Counted from the stretch's first letter, positions 46,222 to 55,148 are shown. The stretch is 64,000 bases of DNA from Geminicoccaceae bacterium (GCA_028285265.1 JANQPX010000060.1:1-64000); one strand, 5' to 3'. A program made the numbers and translations. The notes: a model not told the origin generated them from the letters alone.

Positions 46222-48510
46222 ATGATCTCGTCTGCCGTCCTGGCTAACGAGAGAAGAGCGTTGAATAAGGTCCTCACGAGCGACGATGTATTCGATGGTA
46301 CTGTCATGCCAAGAAATCCATCGACGCCACACCTCAAGCGAGGTGAAGTCTTACGCGGCTATAACATCTACCATCGCGCGAGCGTGATGCGTCAGCGACT
46401 CCATCTCGGTGCGCTCAAGGGATTGAGTACTGCCGATCTCGGTGACACCTTCGTCGCTCAATATCTTAGTCGATTTCAGGCATTGAAGAGTCTCCTCGAC
46501 GGCGGTCCTGTCAGGAACGAGTTCATCGCCCGCCTCGGCGATGGCTTACCGATTGAGACGGCTTTACTCGAGGCTATTCGCGCCGTTGAGTCCGCGATCC
46601 TTGCAGCAGCTCATTGTCTCGACCGTGTCGACTTCACAACATTGGTCAGGGGAGACCGCGACGACGACGTTTGGTTGATTTGGGAAACGCACTCGCCACG
46701 CTTCTCTCGTGCGGCGTCAACCGTCGCCTTTGCCGGACTTGTAGAACTACTCCCGGAGCGACTTCGCCCCCACCTTGACCATTCCTTTATTGAGGGGCTT
46801 TCGGCTGCACTTGAACAGGCGAAACGCCGTCGCTTGTCGCCGACAAGCGCTGTTCTCAAGCATGCCGCTAAGCTGCGCGGCCTTGCCGTAGACAACATCA
46901 CGGGACAACATCTACGCCTTGGACAAGGGGCTCGACAGCACCAGCTCTACGCATCGATGACCGGCTTCACATCGATCAGCGCGACGAAGCTTGCCAATGA
47001 CAAAAGACAAGCCAACCGACGTCTCAGGCAACTTCGATTACCTGCACCGGAGCAACTTCGCGTCGAGTCCGCTGCAGCTCTCTATGAAGCAATCGAGGAA
47101 CTCGGCGGCAAGGTTGTCGTCAAACCACAAAAGGGCAGCCGCGGTGCCGGCGTCACCGCCGGTTTGGAGGCGTCCGATGATGTCGAGGCCGCCTTCGAGC
47201 AAGCGATCAAATCGGGCTCGGGTGTGCTCGTGGAGCGGTTCATTCCAGGCGTCGATCATCGAATTCTCGTTATTGGCGGACGTTTCCGAGCCGCATTGAT
47301 CCGCGTACCCCCGGCGATAACAGGTGATGGCCGCCTCACGGCTCAAGAATTGATCGACAATCTCAATGCTGATCCGTATCGGGATGGTTTCCGTCTTTTC
47401 CACGTCACGGTCGACGAGACGATCGAGGGTCTTCTACGTGCACGTGGTTACGGCCTGAATGATGTGCTTGCCGAAAATGAGATGATTCCGCTCCGCACAA
47501 CCTCGAATGTCTCAACGGGCGGCATTCCGATTGACGTAACGGATAGTGTTCACCCAGACAATCGGCAAATGGCGGAAGATGCTGCCAACGGCATCGGACT
47601 AGACGTTGCCGGAATCGACTTTATCACGACAGACGTCCAACGCTCTTACAACGACGTTGGCGGTGGTATCATCGAGATTAACTCGCGGCCAGGGCTCTGC
47701 ATGCACACATGGCCACGCGACGGCAAGCGCCGTAACGTCGCTGGTGCAGTTCTTGAGTTAGCCTTTCCCAAAGGCAAAGATGGCATGATCCCCAAGCTTG
47801 TGGTTGCTGGCGATTGTGGACTTGGCGGGGTTGCAAGAGCTACCGAACAACTTATCCGATCAACCGGACAGGTCGTTGGCCTCGTCGCCCATGACGGGGC
47901 GACGTTCGATCAGCAATCGCTGCCGTTCGACGACGCTAAACGCCATCAGCTCATGAAATCACTCCTCTTCGAACAGAGGCTGCAAATGCTCGTCGCGACA
48001 ACGACGATGCGCCGTGCTGTGCGGAAGGGATTACTGCTCGATAATTGTGAAGCCGTCGCCATCCTTCCGCCGTCAGCTGACGGAGATCCAAAGATATTCG
48101 CTCAGGGGCTTGATCTCTTGGTCAAAGCTAATCGAGGCTGCTTTGTTACCTGGTCGGACGACACCGTCATTGCCAAGGCACTACAACCTGTGGAACCCCG
48201 TCGCGTGATTTTGGTCGCAACATGTTCCGACGATAAGGTTGCGGCCGCCCATATCGCACGTGGTGCTCCCGCGGTGATACCACATTGGGAGGCATCCGGC
48301 CCGGGCTTTACGCTCTATGATCGAGGCAAGCCTCAATTTTCCACGTCGCTAGCGCCTAGCGATCATACGCGGCGGCCCCTCAAACCGCGTGAGCTGGACG
48401 ATCGCGTTCTTGCTGCCGCGCTGGCTTACGCATCTGGCCTCAGTGTCCTATCCCTCGAAAAGGCCCTCAATCAGCCAGATCCAAAGGCGCCGGAAGCGCT
48501 CAGCGCGTGA
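46222..48510 (+). CDS. Cyanophycin synthetase-like ATP-grasp protein (intact ATP site, degenerate Mur-ligase part)
   Basis: A 762-residue protein with a CphA-type layout: N-domain (LRGYNIYHRASVMRQRLHLG), ATP-grasp domain with VVVKPQKGSRGAGV, VLVERFIPGVDHRILVIGG, TTSNVSTGGIPIDVTD and EINSRPG, then a shortened Mur-ligase-like region. In true CphA the latter has GTNGKTTT; here it reads VVAGDCGLGGVAR, so ATP binding there is lost. CphA2-type enzymes are also reported to rely on one ATP site. It probably forms amide bonds between amino acids or dipeptides, but the substrate is unknown. ATG 46222 gives nearly the paralogue's length; GTG 46105 is an alternative. Transcribed alone, divergent from the exporter operon. 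Confidence 0.85.
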   Translation: MISSAVLANERRALNKVLTSDDVFDGTVMPRNPSTPHLKRGEVLRGYNIYHRASVMRQRLHLGALKGLSTADLGDTFVAQYLSRFQALKSLLDGGPVRNEFIARLGDGLPIETALLEAIRAVESAILAAAHCLDRVDFTTLVRGDRDDDVWLIWETHSPRFSRAASTVAFAGLVELLPERLRPHLDHSFIEGLSAALEQAKRRRLSPTSAVLKHAAKLRGLAVDNITGQHLRLGQGARQHQLYASMTGFTSISATKLANDKRQANRRLRQLRLPAPEQLRVESAAALYEAIEELGGKVVVKPQKGSRGAGVTAGLEASDDVEAAFEQAIKSGSGVLVERFIPGVDHRILVIGGRFRAALIRVPPAITGDGRLTAQELIDNLNADPYRDGFRLFHVTVDETIEGLLRARGYGLNDVLAENEMIPLRTTSNVSTGGIPIDVTDSVHPDNRQMAEDAANGIGLDVAGIDFITTDVQRSYNDVGGGIIEINSRPGLCMHTWPRDGKRRNVAGAVLELAFPKGKDGMIPKLVVAGDCGLGGVARATEQLIRSTGQVVGLVAHDGATFDQQSLPFDDAKRHQLMKSLLFEQRLQMLVATTTMRRAVRKGLLLDNCEAVAILPPSADGDPKIFAQGLDLLVKANRGCFVTWSDDTVIAKALQPVEPRRVILVATCSDDKVAAAHIARGAPAVIPHWEASGPGFTLYDRGKPQFSTSLAPSDHTRRPLKPRELDDRVLAAALAYASGLSVLSLEKALNQPDPKAPEALSA

Positions 48511-48643
48511 CCGATCTCGAACTGGAGCGGATTACGACTGACCTCCAGCTTCGTCGTCACAGACCCAACTGGGTCAATGACCAGCCTACATTTTTTGCAT
48601 GTCGGGTAGCCGGGAAGACCTTTCGGTCCTCCCAGCCCCCTAA

Positions 48644-48677
48644 GAACTGTACGTGCGACTTTCGCTGCATACAGCTC
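48644..48677 (-). ncRNA. Group II intron domain V
   Basis: A 34-base hairpin with the classic GAGC...GAAA...GTTC form: GAGCTGTATGCAG CGAAAG TCGCACGTACAGTTC written in parts, with the two-base bulge typical of domain V. It is the catalytic heart of the former intron and looks intact. Confidence 0.85.
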
Positions 48678-48685
48678 GAGCCTTC

Positions 48686-49190
48686 CTAAGTCGCTGATGA
48701 TGCCTCGGTACGACCGGCAACCGACCGTGGAGCCGGATGGTGGACATGGTGGGCCTGATGGCAAACGAGGTGAATAAGTTCCAAATTGGAATCCTCATCC
48801 GTTCCGTCGGCTGATCGGGGGATCACATGATGTTCGTGATGCCCGGTCTCCACCGTCAGAAGCTGCCCGCAGTGCGTGCAGCGCCCCTCTTGCCGTTTCA
48901 AGAGCCGAGCACCTTGAGACCTCTCCCGGTGTTTAGCCAAGAGACGTTCTCGATGTCGGTTCTCGAAATAGGCGTCCCATGCAGGATCAAATGGATTGGC
49001 ATCCATCTTCACCTTCTTATGGCGTCGGATCTTGACCTCGTCACAAGCATATAACGCGGCCCCTCTCCAAACGCCTCTGTCGTCTAGCCCATGACCGGTA
49101 AACAGCCAGCGATTGCGACCTCGGATGTTGAAGTACTTGTTCCTAATCCAATGACCACGCAGCCTAGCCTCTTCCGCACGTGCTGCTCGT
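48686..49190 (-). pseudogene. Truncated group II intron maturase (X/C-terminal and HNH domain)
   Basis: An open frame ending at 48686 encodes the end of a group II intron protein: RNKYFNIRGRNRWLF (maturase C-part), KIRRHKKVKMDANPFDPAW, then an HNH endonuclease with CTHCGQLL, HHEHHVIPRSADGTD, NLELIHLVCHQAHH. The same frame stays open to 49495, but upstream of about 49190 it has no reverse transcriptase similarity. All RT motifs are therefore missing, most likely by internal deletion. Confidence 0.82.
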
Positions 49191-50094
49191 GCAGTCCAAG
49201 ATCCCACCTCACGGCAAGACCCTGCGGGCAGATGCCCAGAGTTCATTGTCAGGACGCTCAGCACCCCGCCGTTACCAGCGACGCACCGTCCATAGGCTAC
49301 TGATGGCTGAACATCAGGTTCGCTACGCTGAGACGTGCCTCTATACCCAAGGGGATCCGAACCATAACGTTGGCACGAATTTCCTGGGCTCCAGAACACC
49401 TTATCGGATCGAGCTGGATGATCGACCACGTCAAAACATCCAAGATCCTCTAAGATCCTCAGCGCTGAACAATTATCGACTAAGCTTACAGTCACATGTC
49501 ATCCTTCACACCCAAACCACCGACCAAAGGTCGGCAGCCAACATCACTTCCAACGCCTTTTGCGGGCGCTGGAATTTAAGCGAGTTTCAGGCATGCCCGA
49601 GGACATACCAAGCTCGCAGGCGTCTAGTCGGACGCCGACATTGAATCATACAGGTAGAGAAACCAGCGAGACCGCTGGATCGTTGACCCGTAGAGGGAGT
49701 AAATCTTCAGACCATAGGTCCGAACGTCACTCCGGGTGTTGGGCCCCGTTTCAGGACCGGCAGACACAACAACTTGCGTTGTTCGTCGCGGGAGACAGAA
49801 CCGTTATTGGTTCCTTGAACGCAAATAGTCTCCGAAGCGTTCAATTTTCTCACTTAAGGAGCATGTCACTTCCAAAAGTGATGATGAGCAGACCACGCTC
49901 ATCGGAAACGGTAAGACCTAACAACGAACTTTCTTCCGGTCTTTGAGAAGTCTTTGCCAGCCTCTATGGAGGAGGCCCAGCCGTCCAACGATGTATTCTC
50001 GAAGCCATTTTGGTCTTGCTTCTCGAACAATCGCAGCCCTCGAATTGCCTGACAATTCATAGACTTAGCCGTGACATGCGACATCTGGTCGCAC
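49191..50094. other. Gene-free stretch between intron remnant and tRNA-Glu
   Basis: About 900 bases with no supportable gene. Part of it (to about 49500) may derive from the intron's 5' ribozyme domains. Further right I see only short, unconserved open frames. The composition and the lack of coding suggest debris of past insertions next to the tRNA. Confidence 0.5.
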
Positions 50095-50169
50095 TGGTAC
50101 CCCCAAGGGGACTCGAACCCCTGTTTCTGCCGTGAGAGGGCAGCGTCCTAACCGCTAGACGATGGGGGC
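50095..50169 (-). tRNA. tRNA-Glu (anticodon CTC)
   Basis: A 75-base cloverleaf on the minus strand with encoded CCA. The acceptor stem GCCCCCA pairs with TGGGGGT (first pair G-U). The anticodon arm is CTGCC-CTCTCAC-GGCAG, giving CTC, and the T arm is CAGGG-GTTCGAG-TCCCCT in form. It reads GAG glutamate codons. tRNA genes are frequent integration sites, and decayed mobile sequence lies just downstream. Confidence 0.95.
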
Positions 50170-50211
50170 GCGGTGAACGTGTGTTGTATTTAAAAGGCAA
50201 TCATTTGGGAA

Positions 50212-51543
50212 TCAAGAGGCCTTGGCACGATCAAATGCAGCAACGAGTTCGATTTCTGCTGAATACACGAAAGCGTCGACGGGTTGCACCCACTTGAGAC
50301 GATAGCCAGAATCGATCAATATACGTGAATCACGGGCGAATGTGGCGGGGTTGCAGGAGACCATTGCCAGTCTGAATGGCTGCTCGTGCTCTGCAATGGC
50401 ATCGACCTGTACACGAGCGCCAGCACGTGGAGGGTCAAGAATAAGGGCATCGAACGGAGCGAGCTCAGTCCCGGTGAGGGGGTCTCGGTCAAGATCGCGG
50501 CTCTCGGCCTGGATCTTCATGTGTAGCCCTGCATACCTCGCCGCCGCATTGAGGGTGCGAACCATCGCGGGATCACGCTCATAGGCCTGAACTCTCTGTC
50601 CGTGACGAGCCAGCGGTAGGCCAATAGCGCCGCAACCCGAGAAGAAATCAGCAATCCGCCCTGCCCCATCCACCGCCGACATGACTGCGTCGACGATCGC
50701 GCGCTCGGCGACGTCCGTTGCTTGAAGAAATGCACCTGATGGAAGGTTTACGAGAACATCACCGAATAGAACGGTGACGTCACACCTAGCGGCTACCGGC
50801 TCGACAGCGCTCATCACATCAGGGCGCCAGGCAATGCGCGCCAGATCCTCCTCTTCCGCTAAAGCTGCCAATTTTTCGCGGTCGCCTAAGGATGGTTCAG
50901 TCTTGGTATCGAATAGAAGATCGATTCCGCTCTCGACCTTAGTTATGGAAACCTCGCCGCCCTCTTTGGCCATGTCGAGTGAGGCCAAAACCCGATGCAG
51001 AGGCTTGAAAAAATTCGCGATTGCCGGAAGCGCTATCGGGCATTCTCGGATCTGTACGATCTCATGCCGCGCACGCCGTCGAAACCCCAGGACCGTCCGC
51101 CTGTCTTGATTGGCAAATGCCAAACGCAAACGCCGGCGGGTCGCAGGTCGCCCTTGGGTCAGTGAACGACATGAATCGCAGTCAATGCCTTGGGATCTGA
51201 GCGCCTTTAGGATTTGATCCCTTTTCCAATCCCGATAGTCTGAGCTCGGTAAATGCTGAAGCCGACAGCCACCGCAAGTCCCAAAATGGCGGCAATCGGC
51301 GTTACGTCTCGGTACTCGATGCCCGTCTCCGACCGCCGTCGCGCCATAGCCAACACCACGTTTTTCGTTGAGCTGAACCGAGAGGTGATCGCCAGGAAGC
51401 GCCAGCGGTACGTAGACCAATGTCCCCTCAACGGAGGCGATGCCATCACCGCTCTTGCCTAGGTGCGTAATCTCAACATCATGCACTTGGCCAATGTTAC
51501 GATCCGGCTTTGACTGCCGCTTTCGCCTGCGCTCTCGCTTCAT
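50212..51543 (-). CDS. rlmD: 23S rRNA (uracil-5-)-methyltransferase, RlmD/RumA type
   Basis: A 443-residue SAM-dependent RNA m5U methyltransferase. A TRAM-like RNA-binding region opens the protein. The iron-sulfur cysteine cluster is CRHFGTCGGCRLQHL. The methyltransferase part shows DFFSGCGAIGLPLARHG (SAM site), ILDPPRAGA and the catalytic-Cys motif VSCNPATFARD. The family also includes RlmC and TrmA, so the exact target base (U1939 in RlmD) is inferred from overall architecture. The ATG overlaps the stop of the small membrane protein gene by 4 bases. Confidence 0.92.
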   Translation of the reverse strand: MKRERRRKRQSKPDRNIGQVHDVEITHLGKSGDGIASVEGTLVYVPLALPGDHLSVQLNEKRGVGYGATAVGDGHRVPRRNADCRHFGTCGGCRLQHLPSSDYRDWKRDQILKALRSQGIDCDSCRSLTQGRPATRRRLRLAFANQDRRTVLGFRRRARHEIVQIRECPIALPAIANFFKPLHRVLASLDMAKEGGEVSITKVESGIDLLFDTKTEPSLGDREKLAALAEEEDLARIAWRPDVMSAVEPVAARCDVTVLFGDVLVNLPSGAFLQATDVAERAIVDAVMSAVDGAGRIADFFSGCGAIGLPLARHGQRVQAYERDPAMVRTLNAAARYAGLHMKIQAESRDLDRDPLTGTELAPFDALILDPPRAGARVQVDAIAEHEQPFRLAMVSCNPATFARDSRILIDSGYRLKWVQPVDAFVYSAEIELVAAFDRAKAS

Positions 51544-51875
51544 TCCGTCGGCGCCACACGGATCAAGCTCTTCCGCTTGCCGCTATCAGCATCAACAACG
51601 GCGATGTATTGCTGTCCGTCAGCCCCCTCGCCCAACAAGACCAGACGCTTACCATCCACGACGACTTGTAAGATCTGAACACCGATTGGCAGGGCCAGCT
51701 CAACAGGTTCCGAAGGAATAGCCTCGCTGTCCCTGGTGTCACCAGTGGTGGCGCGGATGATGACCATGACTGCCAACAGCAGCATGCCGATAATGAGAAC
51801 GACCCCGCCCAAAATCACAAAAGCCTTGAGAAGCCCCGAAACGTTGTTCACGTTAGGAGCTGCGTCATCCTGCAT
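51540..51875 (-). CDS. Small single-pass membrane protein (DUF6476-like)
   Basis: A 111-residue protein with one strong membrane helix (about residues 14-40: LLKAFVILGGVVLIIGMLLL and on) and a periplasmic beta-rich domain containing GVQILQVVVDGKRLVLLGEG and YIAVVDADSGKRKSLIRV. This pattern occurs in small alphaproteobacterial proteins with no assigned function. It is translationally coupled to the rlmD-like gene (ATGA overlap) and divergent from the pseudouridine synthase gene. Confidence 0.75.
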   Translation of the reverse strand: MQDDAAPNVNNVSGLLKAFVILGGVVLIIGMLLLAVMVIIRATTGDTRDSEAIPSEPVELALPIGVQILQVVVDGKRLVLLGEGADGQQYIAVVDADSGKRKSLIRVAPTE

Positions 51876-51918
51876 GGCTATTGTCTTTCATCTCTTGGCT
51901 TTCCATTCTTTGAATTCC

Positions 51919-52863
51919 ATGCCCGAAACTTACGATCTCACTGCCAGTTCTGACGATGCCGGTCTCCGGCTCGACAAGTTTTTGGCCTCCAAGCTGCCCA
52001 ATTTTTCCCGTGCAAGGCTGCAGGCGCTCGTCACCGCTGGCGAAATTCGCCGGAATGGCGCTCAGATAGCCGACACATCTGCCAAGGTCAAACCAGGACA
52101 GCATTTTTCCGTGACGGTACCGGACGCCAAGCCCGCGACACCGGAACCTGAGGCGATCCCCCTCGACATTCTCTTCGAAGATGAGCATCTGCTCGTGCTG
52201 GAAAAACCTGCCGGTATGGTCGTCCATCCAGCGCCCGGCCATCAGACCGGAACGCTCGTCCATGCTCTGTTGCACCATTGCAAGGGCACACTTTCGGGGA
52301 TCGGTGGCATCCAACGGCCAGGGATCGTTCACCGCCTCGACAAGGACGTGAGCGGATTGATGGTGGTTGCCAAGAACGACAGGGCACATATTGGTCTTTC
52401 AGCGCAATTCACGGTGCATCGCATCGCTCGAGCCTATGAGGCTGTCACGTGGTGGGTCCCGGCGGCAGCAGCAGGCAAGGTCGATCAGCCGATTGGGCGG
52501 CATCCGAAAGACCGAAAGCGCATGGCCGTCGTGGCACATGGGAAACGTGCCGTGACCCACTATCGTCTGCTTAGTGCAGCTGGAATGACAGCAGCTCGCC
52601 TAGAAGTGACCCTGGAGACTGGCCGCACCCACCAAATCCGCGTTCACCTCGGCACACTCGGCCTAGGCATTATTGGTGATCCAATCTATCGTCCTCGCCG
52701 TATACCTCATGTTAACGAAAAATTAATAATTGACATAAGAAAACTTGGTCGCGTTTTGCTACATGCACGTGTGCTTGGCTTTGAACATCCTATTTCTGGT
52801 AAGAAACTGGACTTCGAACGGCCTCCACCTGTAGTTTTCGAGCGAATTTTTGAACAATTCTAA
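51919..52863 (+). CDS. Pseudouridine synthase, RluD family
   Basis: A 314-residue RNA pseudouridine synthase. An S4 RNA-binding domain (LDKFLASKLPNFSRARLQALV) precedes the catalytic domain with GIVHRLDKDVSGLMVVAKN, which carries the catalytic Asp. LETGRTHQIRVHL near the end is also diagnostic. RluD-type enzymes modify helix 69 of 23S rRNA; RluC or RluA targets cannot be excluded. ATG 51919 gives the family N-terminus, though no strong ribosome site is seen. The last 150 bases are unusually AT-rich and may contain promoter elements for rpoH. Confidence 0.92.
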   Translation: MPETYDLTASSDDAGLRLDKFLASKLPNFSRARLQALVTAGEIRRNGAQIADTSAKVKPGQHFSVTVPDAKPATPEPEAIPLDILFEDEHLLVLEKPAGMVVHPAPGHQTGTLVHALLHHCKGTLSGIGGIQRPGIVHRLDKDVSGLMVVAKNDRAHIGLSAQFTVHRIARAYEAVTWWVPAAAAGKVDQPIGRHPKDRKRMAVVAHGKRAVTHYRLLSAAGMTAARLEVTLETGRTHQIRVHLGTLGLGIIGDPIYRPRRIPHVNEKLIIDIRKLGRVLLHARVLGFEHPISGKKLDFERPPPVVFERIFEQF

Positions 52864-52941
52864 GGGGAATTTTAGTCGTTCATCCTCTGTTAACAATTTG
52901 AGCACGACAATTCACGCATGGCTGATAGTCAGTTTTACACT

Positions 52942-52970
52942 GGATTTTTCCGGAAAAGCGCAGATATAAT
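52942..52970 (+). promoter_or_regulatory. rpoH: Probable rpoH promoter
   Basis: A perfect TATAAT lies at 52965-52970, 35 bases before the rpoH start. The -35 region is weak and overlaps a perfect 12-base palindrome (TTTTCCGGAAAA, 52946-52957) that could be an operator. Confidence 0.5.
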
Positions 52971-53005
52971 GCGCGGCAACTCTTGAGGTCAGGAGACTCA
53001 CGACT

Positions 53006-53923
53006 TTGGGCAACTTCTTATCCGTACCCGCGGAAGGCACCGGCCTGTCCCGCTACCTCGATGAAATCCGCCGTTTCCCGATGTTGGAAGCGGAAGAGGA
53101 GTTCATGCTTGCCAAGAAGTGGCAAGAGCAGGAACACATCGAGTCTGCCCATAAGCTAGTCACCAGCCATCTGCGGCTGGTGGCGAAGATCGCCATGGGC
53201 TATCGCGGCTATGGCCTTCCCATTAATGAAATCATCTCAGAAGGCAATGTCGGCCTTATGCAGGCCGTCAAGCGCTTCGATCCTGATCGTGGTTTCAGGT
53301 TAGCGACCTATGCGATGTGGTGGATCCGGGCGGCTATTCAGGAATACATCCTGCATTCGTGGTCCCTCGTAAAAATGGGCACCACAGCAGCCCAGAAGAA
53401 GCTCTTCTTCAATCTGCGCAAGTTGAAGGGCCAGATGCAAGCGATCGACGATGGTGATTTGCCTCCGGAGACCGTCAAAGCGATTGCAGATCGTCTTGAT
53501 GTCACGGAAGAGGACGTCATCAGCATGAACCGCCGATTGAGCGGTGGCGATCACTCGTTGAACGTACCGCTCAGAGCAGATGGAGATAGTGACTGGCAGG
53601 ATTGGCTGGTGGATGACAGCCAGAGCCAAGAGACGACGATTGCCGATGCTGATGAGCACGATCATCGAATGTCACTACTCCATCGTGCGATGGACGTTTT
53701 GAACGAGCGCGAACGGCATATCCTTACAGAACGACGACTGAAGGAAGAGCCAAGCACGCTTGAAGAATTGAGCCACGTTTATGACATCTCGCGCGAACGC
53801 GTCCGCCAGATCGAGGTTCGCGCGTTCGAGAAGCTGCAAAAGCAAATGAAGGCGCTGGAAGCCGAACAAGCGATTGCCATGGCACAGGCGCTTCCCTCGC
53901 CAGAGCAGCAAGCGGCTCAGTAA
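53006..53923 (+). CDS. rpoH: RNA polymerase heat-shock sigma factor RpoH (sigma-32)
   Basis: A 305-residue group 3-like sigma factor that directs transcription of heat-shock genes. Region 2 reads KLVTSHLRLVAKIAMGYRGY and RFDPDRGFRLATYAMWWIRA. The RpoH box region includes NLRKLKGQMQAID, and region 4 ends with EELSHVYDISRERVRQIEVR. The N-terminus GLSRYLDEIRRFPML is typical of alphaproteobacterial RpoH. The start is a TTG at 53006 with AGGAG 10 bases upstream; no ATG fits. A TATAAT element lies 35 bases before it and a stem-loop follows the gene. Confidence 0.93.
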   Translation: MGNFLSVPAEGTGLSRYLDEIRRFPMLEAEEEFMLAKKWQEQEHIESAHKLVTSHLRLVAKIAMGYRGYGLPINEIISEGNVGLMQAVKRFDPDRGFRLATYAMWWIRAAIQEYILHSWSLVKMGTTAAQKKLFFNLRKLKGQMQAIDDGDLPPETVKAIADRLDVTEEDVISMNRRLSGGDHSLNVPLRADGDSDWQDWLVDDSQSQETTIADADEHDHRMSLLHRAMDVLNERERHILTERRLKEEPSTLEELSHVYDISRERVRQIEVRAFEKLQKQMKALEAEQAIAMAQALPSPEQQAAQ

Positions 53924-53932
53924 GACGGGCAA

Positions 53933-53966
53933 GACCGGCCGGCATCATGGCAATGCCGGCCCGGTC
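53933..53966 (+). terminator. Stem-loop after rpoH
   Basis: GACCGGCCGGCAT pairs with ATGCCGGCCCGGTC around a seven-base loop. The stem has 13 pairs with one unpaired C. Only a weak T-containing tail follows (ATCCTTCC), so it may be a poor intrinsic terminator or a 3' stability element. Confidence 0.65.
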
Positions 53967-54281
53967 ATCCTTCCTAAAGAACCGATCCATCGGCGACTTT
54001 TGTTTCCCCTGAGCGAAGGTCAGCGTTCGTACCGCGCCGTTGACGCTAACCACCCTGATGTGTTGACAACTCTTCACGTTTAGAGAACGACCGTTTCTGA
54101 CCGGAGGTCGGAAGCGACGTCGTGCGATGCTGGCGTTGTGCGATCCTAGGGTTTTTCGACGATACGGACGAAGCAACACTCTTTCAGCGCAGGCTGCCCA
54201 TTCGCTCCATCGAGATGCAACGACAAAGGTCGATGTCACGTTGACCCAAGACTCGGTCAGCTCGGCCTCTTGAGCAAGAGT
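53967..54281. other. Gene-free spacer between convergent rpoH and ClpP-like gene
   Basis: About 315 bases in which I see no supportable gene or RNA. Confidence 0.5.
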
Positions 54282-55148
54282 TCAGTCCGGCACGATCTGG
54301 TGGATCACGCCAGCGTCTAGTAGATGCTCGGGCAGGGGATGCCACATATCGTCATGCGGTGTCACAAAGATTTGTTCGACAAAGCTGGGGTCTAATCCCT
54401 GCCTTAGAAAAAAAGCACGATCCTTTTCCTGCTCCTCTTCAGGATCGATGAAGGCCATAACCCCATTGAGCCGATAGCTGTGAAATCCGAGAACGCCGTC
54501 TTTGCCGAGACTCCTGATCTGACCGGCGATAAAGACAATGGTACAAGCCGAACGGCAGTGGCCAGCGACGAAAGTGTCTAAACCACGGTCAATGATCTGC
54601 CTGGCAACCCCCCTCGCCTCAAAGATCCGACCGCCATTGCTGTTCAGGATAATTCTTTCAATCGACCGCTCCTTTGCCAAAAGTGCTTTCATATCGCGTG
54701 ACAGACCATTCCCGATCTGCCCTTCGATCACGACCGCCCTGTCGGCAGGAACCACGCGCAGCTGATAATCCGGTATCAGGGCATCTTCGACTCGGACAGC
54801 GTCAAGACCGAGGGTACGCTGCACCGTTGTGGCGGCACTGCCGACCGCCGTGATCAAAGCAACAACGGCTCCAGCCTGCGCAAACGTTGCGACAGTGATG
54901 CCGCCCTGTTCCTTAACGTGACGCTGACTGCTTCGCCAAAGTCCCACAAGCTGCCAGGGTAAAATGATGAGATAGGCGCCCATGAGGTACAGGACGGCGA
55001 TGACAATGTCCGAAAGAGTCCCACCTGCGATCGGGGGCCGTACCGTCGTCTCACCAAAGAGGATCAGGACAAACAGGATGAAAAAGTTGACCCAAAACGC
55101 CCTTGAAAGCGAGTGCTTACCCAGCCAGTGATCGCGTAAGTATTTCAT
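54282..55148 (-). CDS. ClpP-fold (crotonase-like) serine protease-like membrane protein
   Basis: About 288 residues. Two or three membrane helices occupy the first 110 residues (FWVNFFILFVLILFG, DIVIAVLYLMGAYLIILPW, AGAVVALITAVGSAATTV). The C-terminal domain has the ClpP-like layout: ILNSNGGRIFEARGVARQII and the probable nucleophile in GHCRSACTIVFIAG, followed by LGFHSYR. Such proteins are usually annotated as predicted periplasmic ClpP-like proteases; substrates are unknown. I use ATG 55148 just before the first helix; longer in-frame starts up to 55310 exist but overlap the gnd start. Confidence 0.75.
   Translation of the reverse strand: MKYLRDHWLGKHSLSRAFWVNFFILFVLILFGETTVRPPIAGGTLSDIVIAVLYLMGAYLIILPWQLVGLWRSSQRHVKEQGGITVATFAQAGAVVALITAVGSAATTVQRTLGLDAVRVEDALIPDYQLRVVPADRAVVIEGQIGNGLSRDMKALLAKERSIERIILNSNGGRIFEARGVARQIIDRGLDTFVAGHCRSACTIVFIAGQIRSLGKDGVLGFHSYRLNGVMAFIDPEEEQEKDRAFFLRQGLDPSFVEQIFVTPHDDMWHPLPEHLLDAGVIHQIVPD

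Larger units (their letters stand above)
48601..49190 (-). mobile_element. Group II intron remnant (3' part: maturase tail, domains V and VI)
   Basis: On the minus strand, downstream of a truncated maturase, the 34-base domain V hairpin is intact at 48677-48644 (GAGCTGTATG ... CACGTACAGTTC, pairing across a GAAA loop). A domain VI-like hairpin follows (GGGAGGACC GAAA GGTCTTCCC) and a 3' end reading CTACCCGAC at 48601. The reverse transcriptase region and an identifiable 5' end (GTGYG) are missing, so the element can no longer move itself. It lies 90 bases after the cyanophycin synthetase-like gene. Confidence 0.85.

Noticed and set aside
49191-49946. Open frames on both strands between intron remnant and tRNA-Glu
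   Set aside because: Low-quality sequence with no family resemblance; composition is that of non-coding debris.
50095-50169. Attachment-site direct repeat of the tRNA-Glu 3' end
   Set aside because: I looked for a second copy of the T-arm/acceptor end near 22-38 kb and did not see one; a computed search would be needed.
52712-52726. TTAA-N7-TTAA (CtrA-like) match
   Set aside because: It lies inside the rluD-type coding region about 280 bases before rpoH, in an AT-rich stretch where chance matches are likely.
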